Below are positions 1 through 7,534 of a DNA stretch of 64,000 nucleotides, piece after piece. This DNA comes from Thiomicrorhabdus heinhorstiae (lineage in GTDB: Bacteria > Pseudomonadota > Gammaproteobacteria > Thiomicrospirales > Thiomicrospiraceae): contig NZ_JACBGI020000010.1 in the NCBI RefSeq assembly GCF_013391765.2, forward strand, positions 1 through 64,000, given 5' to 3'. The position numbers were made by a program, and so were the translations under genes. Every line of letters begins with the position of its first letter. Position 1 is the stretch's first letter. Under the pieces are notes generated by a model. That model saw only the letters and a list, made by a program, of their open reading frames with translations. It did not search any database and was not told the origin of the DNA.

Positions 1-86
1 GACACATACAGTATTTTAATATTAGAATTTAATCATACGTTTTATTTGTCGCAAACAATTTTTATCAACTACTTTGGAGAAGTTTA

Positions 87-221
87 ATGAAGACATTAAC
101 TGCAACTCTTGTTTTGGCACTAGGTTTATTCGCCAGCGCTGCAATGGCAGATTCTTGGGCTTTTGACAGCAAAAGCGAGTTCTCCGAGCAATGCCACTGT
201 ACCTGGTCATTCGATGACTAA
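87..221 (+). CDS. small secreted Cys-X-Cys peptide, 44 aa, unknown function
   Basis: I do not recognise this gene. It starts at an ATG preceded by a good ribosome site (GGAGA at 76-80) and encodes 44 residues. Residues 1-20 form a textbook signal peptide: a Lys, a hydrophobic stretch and a cleavage motif ending Ala-Met-Ala. The predicted mature peptide is only about 24 residues, rich in Asp, Ser, Trp and Phe, with one Cys-His-Cys motif near the C-terminus. A strong terminator follows at 278-307, so it looks like a monocistronic, highly expressed small gene. A metal-binding or redox role for the CHC motif is only a guess. Confidence 0.6.
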   Translation: MKTLTATLVLALGLFASAAMADSWAFDSKSEFSEQCHCTWSFDD

Positions 222-478
222 TTAAATGTTCAAAAAAACAACCCTAACCTCCTGATAAGCATTAGCTTATAAATTGGACCGGCTTGATTCTTAAGCCGGT
301 TTTTTTATGCCCAAAAACCGGCACTTCACTCTTCAGTCGATGTTCAAATTAAACTTGAATTTCACCAACAAACGGATGATACCTCCATAAGATTTCACAG
401 CGGTTTATACCCGCGTTTGCACAAACTCGTCCCCGGCATCTATGTTATGATTTTTCCATTACAACCGGAGCCGCTAGC
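222..478. other. intergenic region, terminator and lpxH leader
   Basis: No gene is visible here. The stretch holds a small inverted repeat (ATAAGC/GCTTAT, 255-270), the terminator at 278-307 and about 170 bases of leader before lpxH. Confidence 0.6.
278..307 (+). terminator. Rho-independent terminator of the small peptide gene
   Basis: Arms ACCGGCTT (278-285) and AAGCCGGT (293-300) enclose a 7-base loop and are followed by a run of T residues to 307. Confidence 0.85.
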
Positions 479-1288
479 TTGAACCCGCACACACTTGTCA
501 TAGCCGACATACACCTTCATCCCGAACCCTATCACCCGATCAATCGTCACTTTACACTGTTTCTTGACAGCATGGCATCGCACGCCGATCGGCTATATAT
601 TCTCGGAGATCTATTTGAAGCCTGGGTTGGCGATGATATCGGTCTGGAACAATACGCCAGCGTGATTGAACAGCTGAAAATGCTCAGCGATTCCGGTGTC
701 AAGATTTATCTTCAATACGGCAATCGGGATTTTCTGATGGGTAAATCTTTCTGGCTGGCGACCGGTATTCAACCGCTGGAAGAGATTCACCTCGCCGAGC
801 TTTATAGTCATCGTTATTTAATGCTGCACGGCGACCAGCTTTGTACCGACGATCATCAATACCAGAAAATGCGTCGCTGGTTCCGTAACCGGTTTGTGCA
901 GTGGGTATTTTTGAACTTATCGAAAAAGAAACGGATTGAGATCGGCAAAAAAATGCGCCGGCAATCGCAAGAAGCAAGCAGCCGAAAAGATCAGGCGATT
1001 ATGGACGTTAATCGTGAAGCGGTACGGCAACTTTTTGCACTGCATCCTGAATGCCCGACCATGATTCACGGGCACACTCATCGTCCCGATCGACATTTAC
1101 TGGAACTGAATGGCAGGAAAGCGGAACGCTGGGTATTGGGTGATTGGAAAAACGACGAACCCTACGCGATTATTTTCCGCCTTGATCAAGAAGGCATACA
1201 ACGCATCGCACTGTGCGAAGTTCTGCTTCACAAGGCGACACAACAAAATTTCAGAAACCAGGCTGGTAGATCAGAGTTCGAGCTTTAA
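479..1288 (+). CDS. lpxH: UDP-2,3-diacylglucosamine diphosphatase LpxH
   Basis: LpxH hydrolyses UDP-2,3-diacylglucosamine to lipid X in lipid A synthesis, at the inner face of the cytoplasmic membrane. The 269-residue protein carries the calcineurin-like metallophosphoesterase motifs in order: D-I-H near residue 10, GDLFEAWVGDD near 44, G-N-R-D near 80, HGD near 117 and HGHTHRP near 200. It is somewhat longer than the roughly 240-residue E. coli enzyme because of a C-terminal tail. The start used is TTG, with GGAG about ten bases upstream; no ATG sits at a suitable place. Its last 18 bases overlap the convergent gene at 1271-1615. Confidence 0.92.
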   Translation: MNPHTLVIADIHLHPEPYHPINRHFTLFLDSMASHADRLYILGDLFEAWVGDDIGLEQYASVIEQLKMLSDSGVKIYLQYGNRDFLMGKSFWLATGIQPLEEIHLAELYSHRYLMLHGDQLCTDDHQYQKMRRWFRNRFVQWVFLNLSKKKRIEIGKKMRRQSQEASSRKDQAIMDVNREAVRQLFALHPECPTMIHGHTHRPDRHLLELNGRKAERWVLGDWKNDEPYAIIFRLDQEGIQRIALCEVLLHKATQQNFRNQAGRSEFEL

Positions 1289-1615
1289 GAACTTAAACTC
1301 GATTTCACCGTCTTCACTCAGACTGAAACGGACTTTTTCCTGAATTCGGCCCGCTTCCTGAGTACCGGAACAGGTCCAGGCGATGACCCAATTATAAGAG
1401 TAGTCGCAACGGTACAAATTATCTTTGAGATAAACCACCTGATCCACCTGCATATCGCCTTCATATACAGCGGCATCGCTGATATGCGACATATCCTGAA
1501 TAAACTCTTTTTCCATCGACGGTAACAGCTCGGCAATTTCTTGCTGTAACATAGAAACACTGTCTGCACCGATCGAAACAGGTCGCTTAATTTCAGCAGG
1601 CAATAAGATTTTCAT
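1271..1615 (-). CDS. conserved hypothetical protein, 114 aa
   Basis: I do not recognise this family. The protein is small, acidic and apparently soluble, with no signal peptide or membrane segment. It has two Cys residues in the middle (near Asp-Tyr-Ser and Trp-Thr-Cys) and a C-terminal strand-rich part. The beginning MKILLPAEIKRPVS looks like a genuine start. It is tail-to-tail with lpxH and overlaps it by 18 bases, and lies 24 bases downstream of the symporter-type gene's stop on the other side only by position, being transcribed ahead of it on the same strand is not possible because that gene lies further left; it could therefore share a transcript running into the symporter region. Function cannot be assigned. 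Confidence 0.6.
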   Translation of the reverse strand: MKILLPAEIKRPVSIGADSVSMLQQEIAELLPSMEKEFIQDMSHISDAAVYEGDMQVDQVVYLKDNLYRCDYSYNWVIAWTCSGTQEAGRIQEKVRFSLSEDGEIEFKFLKLEL

Positions 1616-1639
1616 CGTTAATTTTTACACCTTAATTCA

Positions 1640-2902
1640 CTAAAACTCTTTGCGTGTAAGAACGTCGGTCTCACCTTCACTTTTGGCAATCACCACCGCG
1701 CCGACCGAATCGCTGAAAATATTCACCGTGGTTCGCATCATATCCAGCAGACGATCCACGACCAGCAACAATCCGATCGCCTCGGCAGGCAAACCGACCG
1801 CCACCAAAATAATACTGATCGCCACCAAACTCGCCGAAGGGATACCGGCTACGCCAATTGAAGTCGTTAGAGCAATGATCACGATGAGCAATTGAGTGCC
1901 GAAATCCAATGGCACTCCGAATAACTGAGCGATGAAAATCGCCGCAACACATTCGTACAGCGCGGTTCCATCCATATTCACCGTTGCCCCAAGCGGCAGA
2001 ACAAAACTGGTCACGCGGTTGGAAACCCCGGCACGATTTTCCAGGAAGTTCATGGAAACCGGCAAAGTCGATGAAGAGGAGCTGGTCGAAAACGCGGTTA
2101 ATAACGCCGGAGCCATTGCCTGATAATGCAGCCACGGATTTTTAACGCCGCCGACATAGCGCAAAATTAACGGCATCACCACGGCAAAATGTACCAGCAG
2201 TGCCAAAACCACCGTCATAAAAAACAGAGCCAGATTTTCAAACTGATCAAACCCGGTTTTAGCAACCGAAGCCGCCACCAGACCAAACACCCCGATCGGC
2301 GCGAATTTCATAATCCAAGCGGTAATCAACATCATGACATCGAATACGCCCTGCCAGAAACCCAGCAATGTCTCCCTTCCCGCTCCGCTGATTTTGGTCA
2401 TAAAGAACCCAAACAGTAAGCTGAAAAAGATCAACCCCAGCATCTGACCTTCGGCCGCAGCATTCACGATATTGGTTGGAATCATTCGCAGGAAGACTTC
2501 AACCACATCCCCGGCTGACTTGCCTTCCACCGCTGCACTTACCTGTTGATTGACTTCAATTTGCGGCGGCGGCTGATCACTGACTCCCGGCTGAATCCAG
2601 TTCACCAAAGTCAGACCGATCATAATAGCTATAAAGCTAGTAGCGACATAGTAACTAAGCGTTTTTAAACCCAAACGGCCGAAACCGCCTTGTTGACCGA
2701 TATTGGCGATTCCGGTAATGATTGCAGACATCACCAGCGGCACAACGATCATTTTCAAAGCATTTAAAAACAAGGTACCGATAAAACCGTAAATCGCTAA
2801 CCAAGTAATTCCGCCGATCGTCATATCAGTACCGGTATAAGATCCCATTACAGCCGCCAGAGCCAGAGCGATCAGGATTTGCCAGTGTAACGCCAATTTC
2901 AT
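1640..2902 (-). CDS. dicarboxylate/amino acid:cation symporter (DAACS family)
   Basis: This inner-membrane secondary transporter couples uptake of an acidic amino acid or C4-dicarboxylate to Na+ or H+. The 420 residues are almost entirely hydrophobic. The family signatures are visible: the serine-rich re-entrant loop SSSSSTLP (residues 274-281), NMDGT (309-313) and a second glycine/serine-rich hairpin near SIGVAGIPSASL. Length is normal for GltP/DctA-type carriers. The substrate cannot be told from sequence. The gene lies between the 114-aa hypothetical gene and the terminator of the rhodanese gene, so it is probably transcribed from its own promoter in the short space 2903-2931. Confidence 0.88.
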   Translation of the reverse strand: MKLALHWQILIALALAAVMGSYTGTDMTIGGITWLAIYGFIGTLFLNALKMIVVPLVMSAIITGIANIGQQGGFGRLGLKTLSYYVATSFIAIMIGLTLVNWIQPGVSDQPPPQIEVNQQVSAAVEGKSAGDVVEVFLRMIPTNIVNAAAEGQMLGLIFFSLLFGFFMTKISGAGRETLLGFWQGVFDVMMLITAWIMKFAPIGVFGLVAASVAKTGFDQFENLALFFMTVVLALLVHFAVVMPLILRYVGGVKNPWLHYQAMAPALLTAFSTSSSSSTLPVSMNFLENRAGVSNRVTSFVLPLGATVNMDGTALYECVAAIFIAQLFGVPLDFGTQLLIVIIALTTSIGVAGIPSASLVAISIILVAVGLPAEAIGLLLVVDRLLDMMRTTVNIFSDSVGAVVIAKSEGETDVLTRKEF

Positions 2903-2931
2903 AGTGTCTCCGTTAGGTTTTTAATGCCTAT

Positions 2932-2969
2932 AAAAAAAGCGCTTAAAACGTTTGCTTTAAGCGCTTTTT
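2932..2969 (-). terminator. Rho-independent terminator of the rhodanese gene
   Basis: The arms AGCGCTTAAA and TTTAAGCGCT form a strong hairpin flanked by A and T runs on each side. It lies just past the stop of the rhodanese gene on the - strand and could work in both directions. Confidence 0.85.
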
Positions 2970-2992
2970 CAAAGCTATTCAATACTGAGATC

Positions 2993-3289
2993 TTATAGAT
3001 CCGGGCATTGATTCCAAGCCATAAATGACCCGAGGTTATAAACTTCATCAAAACTCTGCGACAGAAGAATCTGCATCGCCATGTGCGAACGCTGACCGGA
3101 ACGGCAAAAAACAATCACCGGAAGATCTTTATTCAAAACACTCTCTCCAACCCGGTCGATATCCTGTAGCGGGATATTAACAGCTCCAGGAACCTTATGA
3201 GCAGCAAACTCTTCCGGAGTTCTTACGTCCACTAACTGAGCGTTCTTTTCTTTAATCATGCGTTTAGCATCTTCACAAGCGATAAACAT
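2993..3289 (-). CDS. single-domain rhodanese-like sulfurtransferase
   Basis: This 98-residue cytoplasmic protein is one rhodanese domain. It has the LVDVRTPEEF entry strand near residue 19 and the active loop FCRSGQRS near residue 61, where the Cys would carry a persulfide. Stand-alone rhodaneses of this size transfer sulfane sulfur to acceptors such as cyanide or protein thiols. The gene is followed directly by a terminator, so it appears monocistronic. A sulfur-transfer role suits a sulfur-oxidising host, but that link is inference. Confidence 0.88.
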   Translation of the reverse strand: MFIACEDAKRMIKEKNAQLVDVRTPEEFAAHKVPGAVNIPLQDIDRVGESVLNKDLPVIVFCRSGQRSHMAMQILLSQSFDEVYNLGSFMAWNQCPDL

Positions 3290-3411
3290 TTATTCCAGCC
3301 CTCAAAAATTCTATGCCAAATTATAAATCGTAATAATATACCCTATTTCCGAGCAAACTCCAACTTCAAAGGCTTAACGAAGTCTATCGAATCAATTGGA
3401 AATGACTATAA

Positions 3412-3915
3412 TCAAGTCAAACTGACAAAGCCAATCCAAATCACTGCTGCAGCCATTAAACCTGCCAATACATCGTCCAGTAAAATTCCCAAGCCACCGC
3501 TGACTTTGCTATCGACCCAACCGATCGGCCAAGGCTTAATAATGTCAAACACCCTGAAACTCACAAATGCAGCCAGCCACCAAACCCAAGTCTGCTCCGG
3601 CAAAAGAACCAACACGATCCAGACACCGACAAATTCATCCCAGACAATACCGCCATGATCATGCACTCCGATCGCTTCGGCAGACTTACCGCAAATCCAA
3701 CTGCCCGCTAACAATCCAAGCGCTAACAACACCCAAGCCGCTGTTTCCGACCACAACACAACCGGTAAAAACAGAATCAAACCCGCTAAAGTTCCCCAGG
3801 TTCCCGGCGCAGGCGTTATTAACCCCGAACCCAATCCATAACCTAAAAACTGGGCCGGGTCCTTAACGATTTGCGAAAACGGCGGCGCGGGAATTTTATT
3901 TTTTTGAGAAGACAT
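3412..3915 (-). CDS. pgpA: phosphatidylglycerophosphatase A
   Basis: PgpA removes the phosphate from phosphatidylglycerol phosphate in phosphatidylglycerol synthesis at the inner membrane. The 167-residue protein shows the PgpA signatures: GLITPAPGTWGTL near residue 35, the acidic motif VWDEFVG near 90, and KPWPIGW followed by GILLDDVLAG near the C-terminus, with three or four membrane segments between. In many gammaproteobacteria pgpA follows nusB and thiL; here those genes are 38 kb away, so the usual linkage is broken. Confidence 0.9.
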   Translation of the reverse strand: MSSQKNKIPAPPFSQIVKDPAQFLGYGLGSGLITPAPGTWGTLAGLILFLPVVLWSETAAWVLLALGLLAGSWICGKSAEAIGVHDHGGIVWDEFVGVWIVLVLLPEQTWVWWLAAFVSFRVFDIIKPWPIGWVDSKVSGGLGILLDDVLAGLMAAAVIWIGFVSLT

Positions 3916-4157
3916 AATTTAGAACGAGTTAAGAATGAAATTGAGGTGTATTTTACGAGAAAAGAAATTAGACAAACGACTTTGGCATTTATTTTTTAGC
4001 TATTAAAGCGGAGAAGCCGAATCCATTTCTTTTAAATCCAGCCCCATCTCAGCGAAAAACATACAGCTGAAGAAAGTGTTTTATCTGATTGAAGTTATTA
4101 CAACTGGGATCATATAACCGGAGTCATGAGTATAACTAGAGTTATACTATGGACACA
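3916..4157. other. AT-rich intergenic stretch at the left edge of the integron
   Basis: No coding sequence is visible. The only structure is an 18-bp dyad at 4130-4147. The last recognisable integron sequence starts at about 4158, so this stretch is the junction between chromosomal backbone and the distal end of the cassette array. Confidence 0.5.
4130..4147. repeat. 18-bp inverted repeat at the array edge
   Basis: Arms GTATAACT (4130-4137) and AGTTATAC (4140-4147) are perfect reverse complements separated by two bases. It sits ten bases outside the distal attC. It may be an operator or a junction relic; nothing decides. Confidence 0.5.
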
Positions 4158-4305
4158 CCCTGACGCCAGCCATAACCGGACGCAAAAAGCGCAGCGCAGC
4201 TTTTTCTGGGTTGTGTATATTTTGGCATTGTGGGTCTCCTGAGTTATCAAGAGGTGTCCACTTTATCGGGGGAAGTTCAATGTCCTGTTGACAAACTTGT
4301 TAGGC
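4158..4305 (-). repeat. attC of cassette 11, interrupted by an IS remnant
   Basis: Outer ends are CCCTGAC (4158-4164) and GTTAGGC (4299-4305). The left half runs through GGACGCAAAAAGC to about 4205. The right half is 4280-4305. Between them lies the IS remnant 4201-4279. Confidence 0.75.
4201..4279 (-). mobile_element. 79-bp remnant of an IS3-family element
   Basis: This segment matches the right end of the complete IS at 8115-9390 almost base for base, including the terminal inverted repeat GGTGTCCACTTTATCGGGGG and the start of orfA (first nine codons, MPKYTQPRK). One clear difference is G for A just outside the start codon. The rest of the element is missing. The break lies in a TTTTT run shared by IS and attC. 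Confidence 0.9.
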
Positions 4306-4686
4306 TTTTTCACGCCACAACTCCCAAATTTCGTTTGCCAACCCGACATATCTACTACGATTACCCGCTGTATCCTCACCAAACCACACAACGAACTCTT
4401 GATGTATGATATCTAATACTTCATTTTCGTTGTTCGCCGTTGGTAGCCTAGATATTACAGTTCCAGCTTCTGGATCATACTCGTCCGTGTTAGTTTCAAA
4501 GTTAATCTCAATTGGATCATGTTTGAACATTAAATCAGAGACCGCTTTGAAAAAAGCGGGTTGCTGCTGCTTAATCTCTTTATATATATTTTGGCGGGCC
4601 TCATTCCTTCGTGCTATTTGGGACCTCCAGATATAAAGAGCCACACAAACGAAGCTCACTAATATTATGATAAATATCTGATTCAT
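4300..4686 (-). CDS. cassette 11: membrane-anchored hypothetical protein, 128 aa
   Basis: I do not recognise this protein with certainty. Residues 1-22 form one hydrophobic anchor (IFIIILVSFVCVALYIW), followed by a basic stretch and a soluble domain. The C-terminal part contains DPIEINFETNTDEYDPEAG and ends in a Trp-rich ELWREK; this resembles small proteins of the DUF1871 kind, which I offer only as a lead. Start: ATG at 4686, with a TTG two codons upstream as an alternative. The stop codon lies inside the GTTAGGC end of the attC. It is the most distal cassette gene of the array. Confidence 0.6.
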   Translation of the reverse strand: MNQIFIIILVSFVCVALYIWRSQIARRNEARQNIYKEIKQQQPAFFKAVSDLMFKHDPIEINFETNTDEYDPEAGTVISRLPTANNENEVLDIIHQEFVVWFGEDTAGNRSRYVGLANEIWELWREKA

Positions 4687-4696
4687 TCCCAATGAA

Positions 4697-4786
4697 GCCT
4701 AACGCTCAGCATATGGGGCGGGCCGCCGCGAAGCGGTGGCGCGTCCCAGCTGCCCGAAGGGCAGCGACATGATGCACTTGTTAGCC
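4697..4786 (-). repeat. attC of cassette 10
   Basis: Ends GCCTAAC (4697-4703) and GTTAGCC (4780-4786), 90 bp, with a GC-rich imperfect palindrome (GGGCGGGCCGCCGCG) inside. Confidence 0.85.
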
Positions 4787-4787
4787 A

Positions 4788-5288
4788 TTACATTTGTGGT
4801 GGCGAAATGACTACCCATATTGTTGCTACCCCTACGGTTAACCAATTTGCTGCCCACAAAACGAAGAAACTTTTCTTCTCGAATTTCTCGCCCCAGAAAA
4901 GCTTGACTGTGTAGAGCTCAATAGCCGCATTAACTGCACCACCCACTATTGGGACAAAGAACCACGCGACTGGATTGAAGGTACCCCAATCGAATAGCCA
5001 CATGACTAGTGCGCCGAGCGACAGCTCCCAAGCGATTCCAGATAAGGGCCTTAGAAAGAGCCCTAGTAGGCCGGACGCTAAATTGGCTGAAATGACATAG
5101 AGCGCCGTTTTTTTCCATTCGGTTTTGAATAGCCACTGAAAGACAAAATACTCGATGACGAGGCTGGCGCCGATGACTGGAATAGAACTGGTCTTTGTCT
5201 CGGTGTATAGCGCTGGCCATACGAGATTTGCTTCAGCCGTGCCGGCTACCATCAAAAGCAGAACTGTGAGTAAGGCTGGTTTTTTCAT
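4788..5288 (-). CDS. cassette 10: multi-pass membrane protein with signal peptide, 166 aa
   Basis: I do not recognise this family. The start is the ATG at 5288 (MKKPALLTVLLLM), because the longer open frame to 5426 would run through an attC site. Residues 1-20 look like a cleavable signal peptide ending Thr-Ala-Glu-Ala. Four further hydrophobic segments follow, near residues 36-56, 62-82, 88-110 and 112-132, with a last one near the C-terminus (NWLTVGVATIWVVI). No catalytic motif is seen. As a cassette protein it is probably an accessory envelope protein; a defence or immunity role is possible but unproven. Confidence 0.65.
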   Translation of the reverse strand: MKKPALLTVLLLMVAGTAEANLVWPALYTETKTSSIPVIGASLVIEYFVFQWLFKTEWKKTALYVISANLASGLLGLFLRPLSGIAWELSLGALVMWLFDWGTFNPVAWFFVPIVGGAVNAAIELYTVKLFWGEKFEKKSFFVLWAANWLTVGVATIWVVISPPQM

Positions 5289-5370
5289 GGCTAACGCCGC
5301 CAACACGGGCCGAGCGAAGCGAGGTCCAGCCCGCGTTTTTTTGCGGGCGGTGTGCTTGGCCTTGTTAGAT
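5289..5370 (-). repeat. attC of cassette 9 (Kiwa cassette)
   Basis: Ends GGCTAAC (5289-5295) and GTTAGAT (5364-5370), 82 bp, with internal arms GGGCCGAGCG... and ...GCGGGCGG in loose complementarity. Confidence 0.85.
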
Positions 5371-5376
5371 GACTTT

Positions 5377-6288
5377 TTAAACTGCTTCTGCATCAGGGAC
5401 ATCATATATTGTCTCTGTAACCTCACTTAATAACCTATGATCTAGTAAAACTTGAATTACAATTTTTGCTGTATCTTGGCACACAGATATTTTTCCATTT
5501 TGATCAAAGTTGATGCCCCATTTTCGAGTCTCGCTCACAAGTTTCACTCGATCTGAGAATCCAGGGACTCGATACAAAGCTTTTTGCTGAATCACAGTCA
5601 TTCGTCTAAGTTGCATTGAGTTCTGACCCACATATTTTTTAAGCGGCTCAACATCAGAGAATACAGACAGAAACTCAGGGTCAACGGTTAAATCATCAAA
5701 ACTTTTCTTGTATGCCTTTTTGTCAGACACAGTGCTTTCATAAGCTCGCTTGGACGCAACAAATATTGTTTCGTTGAGACAATAAAAATCAAAATATGAA
5801 TCAAAGGTGAATGACTCATCTGGAACAGCAGACAATTCTCCGTTAACAAAAATTGCGTTAATAAGCTTGTTTCTGAGGGTCGGTTTCCATGATGGTGCGG
5901 TTTTCCTAACGGCGTAAACAGTTTTCTCCCCAGACTGAAACTTAACCAAATACCCTACTGCGCCCTTTAATTGTTTTAGTTGAGCGTCTGTATTTTCAGT
6001 TTCTGGAACATCTACCGCTTGCAGTAAAGCTATAAGCCCTTCACTGTCCTCTAGGGAATGCTCAAGACAACTATTCTCATTATTTTGGGACAGGTGGCTA
6101 TATGTAACTTTCTCGGTAATTCTCAAAACTTCTGATTTAATGGCATTGCGAAATAGGTTTTCAACCTCTTCGTCGGTTCTGACATGCCATGCCCGAAATT
6201 TTGCAGCAGTTGTACTTTTCTTAAATACCCAAAGCTGAACCGTTGAATTATCATAATCCAGCTCCCGCCAATCACTAAAGTCTGTCAC
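5377..6288 (-). CDS. kwaB: cassette 9: Kiwa anti-phage protein KwaB (DUF4868)
   Basis: KwaB is the cytoplasmic DNA-binding partner of the Kiwa defence system. The 303-residue protein reads like a DUF4868 protein: a variable N-terminal third, then the conserved core with KGAVGYLVKF, an FDSYFDFYCLNETIFV strand set followed by SKRAYESTVS, and a C-terminal helical part ending LLDHRLLSEVT. Length fits KwaB (about 300). It overlaps kwaA by four bases (ATGA), so the two are translationally coupled, the order known for Kiwa. The pair is bounded by attC sites on both sides and so is one two-gene cassette. The assignment rests on motif memory plus the partner gene; a profile search would settle it. Confidence 0.82.
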   Translation of the reverse strand: MTDFSDWRELDYDNSTVQLWVFKKSTTAAKFRAWHVRTDEEVENLFRNAIKSEVLRITEKVTYSHLSQNNENSCLEHSLEDSEGLIALLQAVDVPETENTDAQLKQLKGAVGYLVKFQSGEKTVYAVRKTAPSWKPTLRNKLINAIFVNGELSAVPDESFTFDSYFDFYCLNETIFVASKRAYESTVSDKKAYKKSFDDLTVDPEFLSVFSDVEPLKKYVGQNSMQLRRMTVIQQKALYRVPGFSDRVKLVSETRKWGINFDQNGKISVCQDTAKIVIQVLLDHRLLSEVTETIYDVPDAEAV

Positions 6289-6866
6289 TCTTGTCTTTCT
6301 CCTGTACTTATGTAGCTTCCCTGAACCTCCTGACAGAGATATTTGCCAGGTGTCGGATCATTCCTGCAAAGTAATTTTACGGTTCTCTTATGTCCATTTA
6401 TCTCAACTTCGGCTTCATATAAGTTCCAACCAAGAATTAAGAGAATAGGGTTCATTATTATGTACCCTGCTCGATACGTAATCAGAAATAGCCATAATAG
6501 GAACACAGCTAATCCAGCAATTTTTCCGGCAGAGCCATAGTCCACACCCATAAATGACACTATATAAGGAAAGCTATAGCTGATTAACTCACTTGGTATA
6601 GGTTTCAAACCAACTATGGTAACGGGATACTTGTAGCGAAGACCTCGCAAAACCCGAACAGTTATCAGGAGACACAAGAAAGTTATTACAACAACAGAAA
6701 AAGATAGATAAGGGTGATTCCCATCAGGAATAACGCAATCTTTCAGATTCCAGCATAAGTCCATTCCCCAATACTCTGGTTTAATATCTTGTAGAGCTAA
6801 AATTATAGCTAGGGGAAAATATGACCCTAGAAAAACAAGGAATGCCGGAACGGTTCGAAATTGCAT
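6285..6866 (-). CDS. kwaA: cassette 9: Kiwa anti-phage membrane protein KwaA
   Basis: KwaA is the inner-membrane component of Kiwa, thought to sense infection at the membrane and to act with KwaB. The 193-residue protein has four hydrophobic segments: near residues 6-26 (FLVFLGSYFPLAIILAL), 54-74 (FSVVVITFLCLLITV), 90-110 and 117-145 (AVFLLWLFLITYRAGYI plus NPILLILGWNLYE). The SYFPL motif in the first segment and the NP-LLxLGWxLYE stretch after the last are typical of this family as I remember it. A short polar tail follows. Its stop overlaps the kwaB start. The gene begins 18 bases inside the cassette boundary, so it likely depends on the integron promoter or a weak one of its own. Confidence 0.82.
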   Translation of the reverse strand: MQFRTVPAFLVFLGSYFPLAIILALQDIKPEYWGMDLCWNLKDCVIPDGNHPYLSFSVVVITFLCLLITVRVLRGLRYKYPVTIVGLKPIPSELISYSFPYIVSFMGVDYGSAGKIAGLAVFLLWLFLITYRAGYIIMNPILLILGWNLYEAEVEINGHKRTVKLLCRNDPTPGKYLCQEVQGSYISTGERQE

Positions 6867-6884
6867 GGAGTTACCTAGTCATTC

Positions 6885-6957
6885 ATCTAACGTTTAAGCT
6901 AAGCCGACATAAAAAGCGCGTAGCGGTTTTTTGGTCGGCTTGAGCGCATTGTTATGT
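6885..6957 (-). repeat. attC of cassette 8
   Basis: Ends ATCTAAC (6885-6891) and GTTATGT (6951-6957), 73 bp. The internal arms AAGCCGAC and GTCGGCTT pair perfectly, and AAAAAGCGC faces GCGGTTTTTT. Confidence 0.92.
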
Positions 6958-6960
6958 GAT

Positions 6961-7422
6961 TCATAGTGTTTGTAAGCTGCAATATGCTTCTTTACCAATT
7001 TTAATGACCGAGTTTATAGCTATAGCACAAAAGCCTGCTATAGCCCCGGCGGCGATACCAAACTGTGAAGCAATACCAGCAGCAACTATTGCTACTAAAG
7101 CGTTTGTACCTTTATTTTTTGCTGCATTTAGAGATTTCTTGAGTTCTCGATATTTTTTATGGTCAGTGCAAATAAGAATGGCAATTTCTTGTTTTACAGC
7201 TTCCCAATATTTTTTTGGCAAGCGTTTTGGTTCTCTACTGGGGTCTGCTGATTTATAACTAAGAGTTCTTTTCATTGATGCTCTTGGATGAGATGGCCCC
7301 TCTCTATATAGAAAACTTGCAGCCTGTTCTGTATCTTCTTCGCTACCAGAATTTAAAAGAGTTAGTGGAGATGCAAAGTATTCAAGCTCATCAGCATTGA
7401 TACCATCTAGCCATTCATTCAT
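6961..7422 (-). CDS. cassette 8: hypothetical protein with C-terminal membrane hairpin, 153 aa
   Basis: No family is recognised. The N-terminal two thirds are polar and charged (acidic EEDTEQ, then basic SREPKRLPKKYW), and residues about 105-140 form a long alanine/glycine/isoleucine hydrophobic stretch (ALVAIVAAGIASQFGIAAGA...) that could be a re-entrant or two-helix membrane hairpin. I use the ATG at 7422; a GTG four codons upstream lies inside the preceding attC boundary. Tail-anchored small proteins of this shape occur as effectors of defence and toxin systems, but no motif proves that here. Confidence 0.6.
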   Translation of the reverse strand: MNEWLDGINADELEYFASPLTLLNSGSEEDTEQAASFLYREGPSHPRASMKRTLSYKSADPSREPKRLPKKYWEAVKQEIAILICTDHKKYRELKKSLNAAKNKGTNALVAIVAAGIASQFGIAAGAIAGFCAIAINSVIKIGKEAYCSLQTL

Positions 7423-7432
7423 AGTATTTCTC

Positions 7433-7520
7433 ACATAACGGCCAAGCTCAGGCGACCGCTACCGCAAAGCAACGATAGAAGCGGCGCGGTAGCGGGTCGG
7501 CCTGAAGCGCAGTGTTAGGC
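7433..7520 (-). repeat. attC of cassette 7
   Basis: Ends ACATAAC (7433-7439) and GTTAGGC (7514-7520), 88 bp, with GCTACCGC facing GCGGTAGC in the stem. Confidence 0.92.
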
Positions 7521-7534
7521 GTAGGCGTCGCCAT

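Noticed and set aside
4148-4157. ATGGACAC resembling the inner part of the left IS end
   Set aside because: Only eight bases match and the outer part of the repeat is absent; chance is likely.
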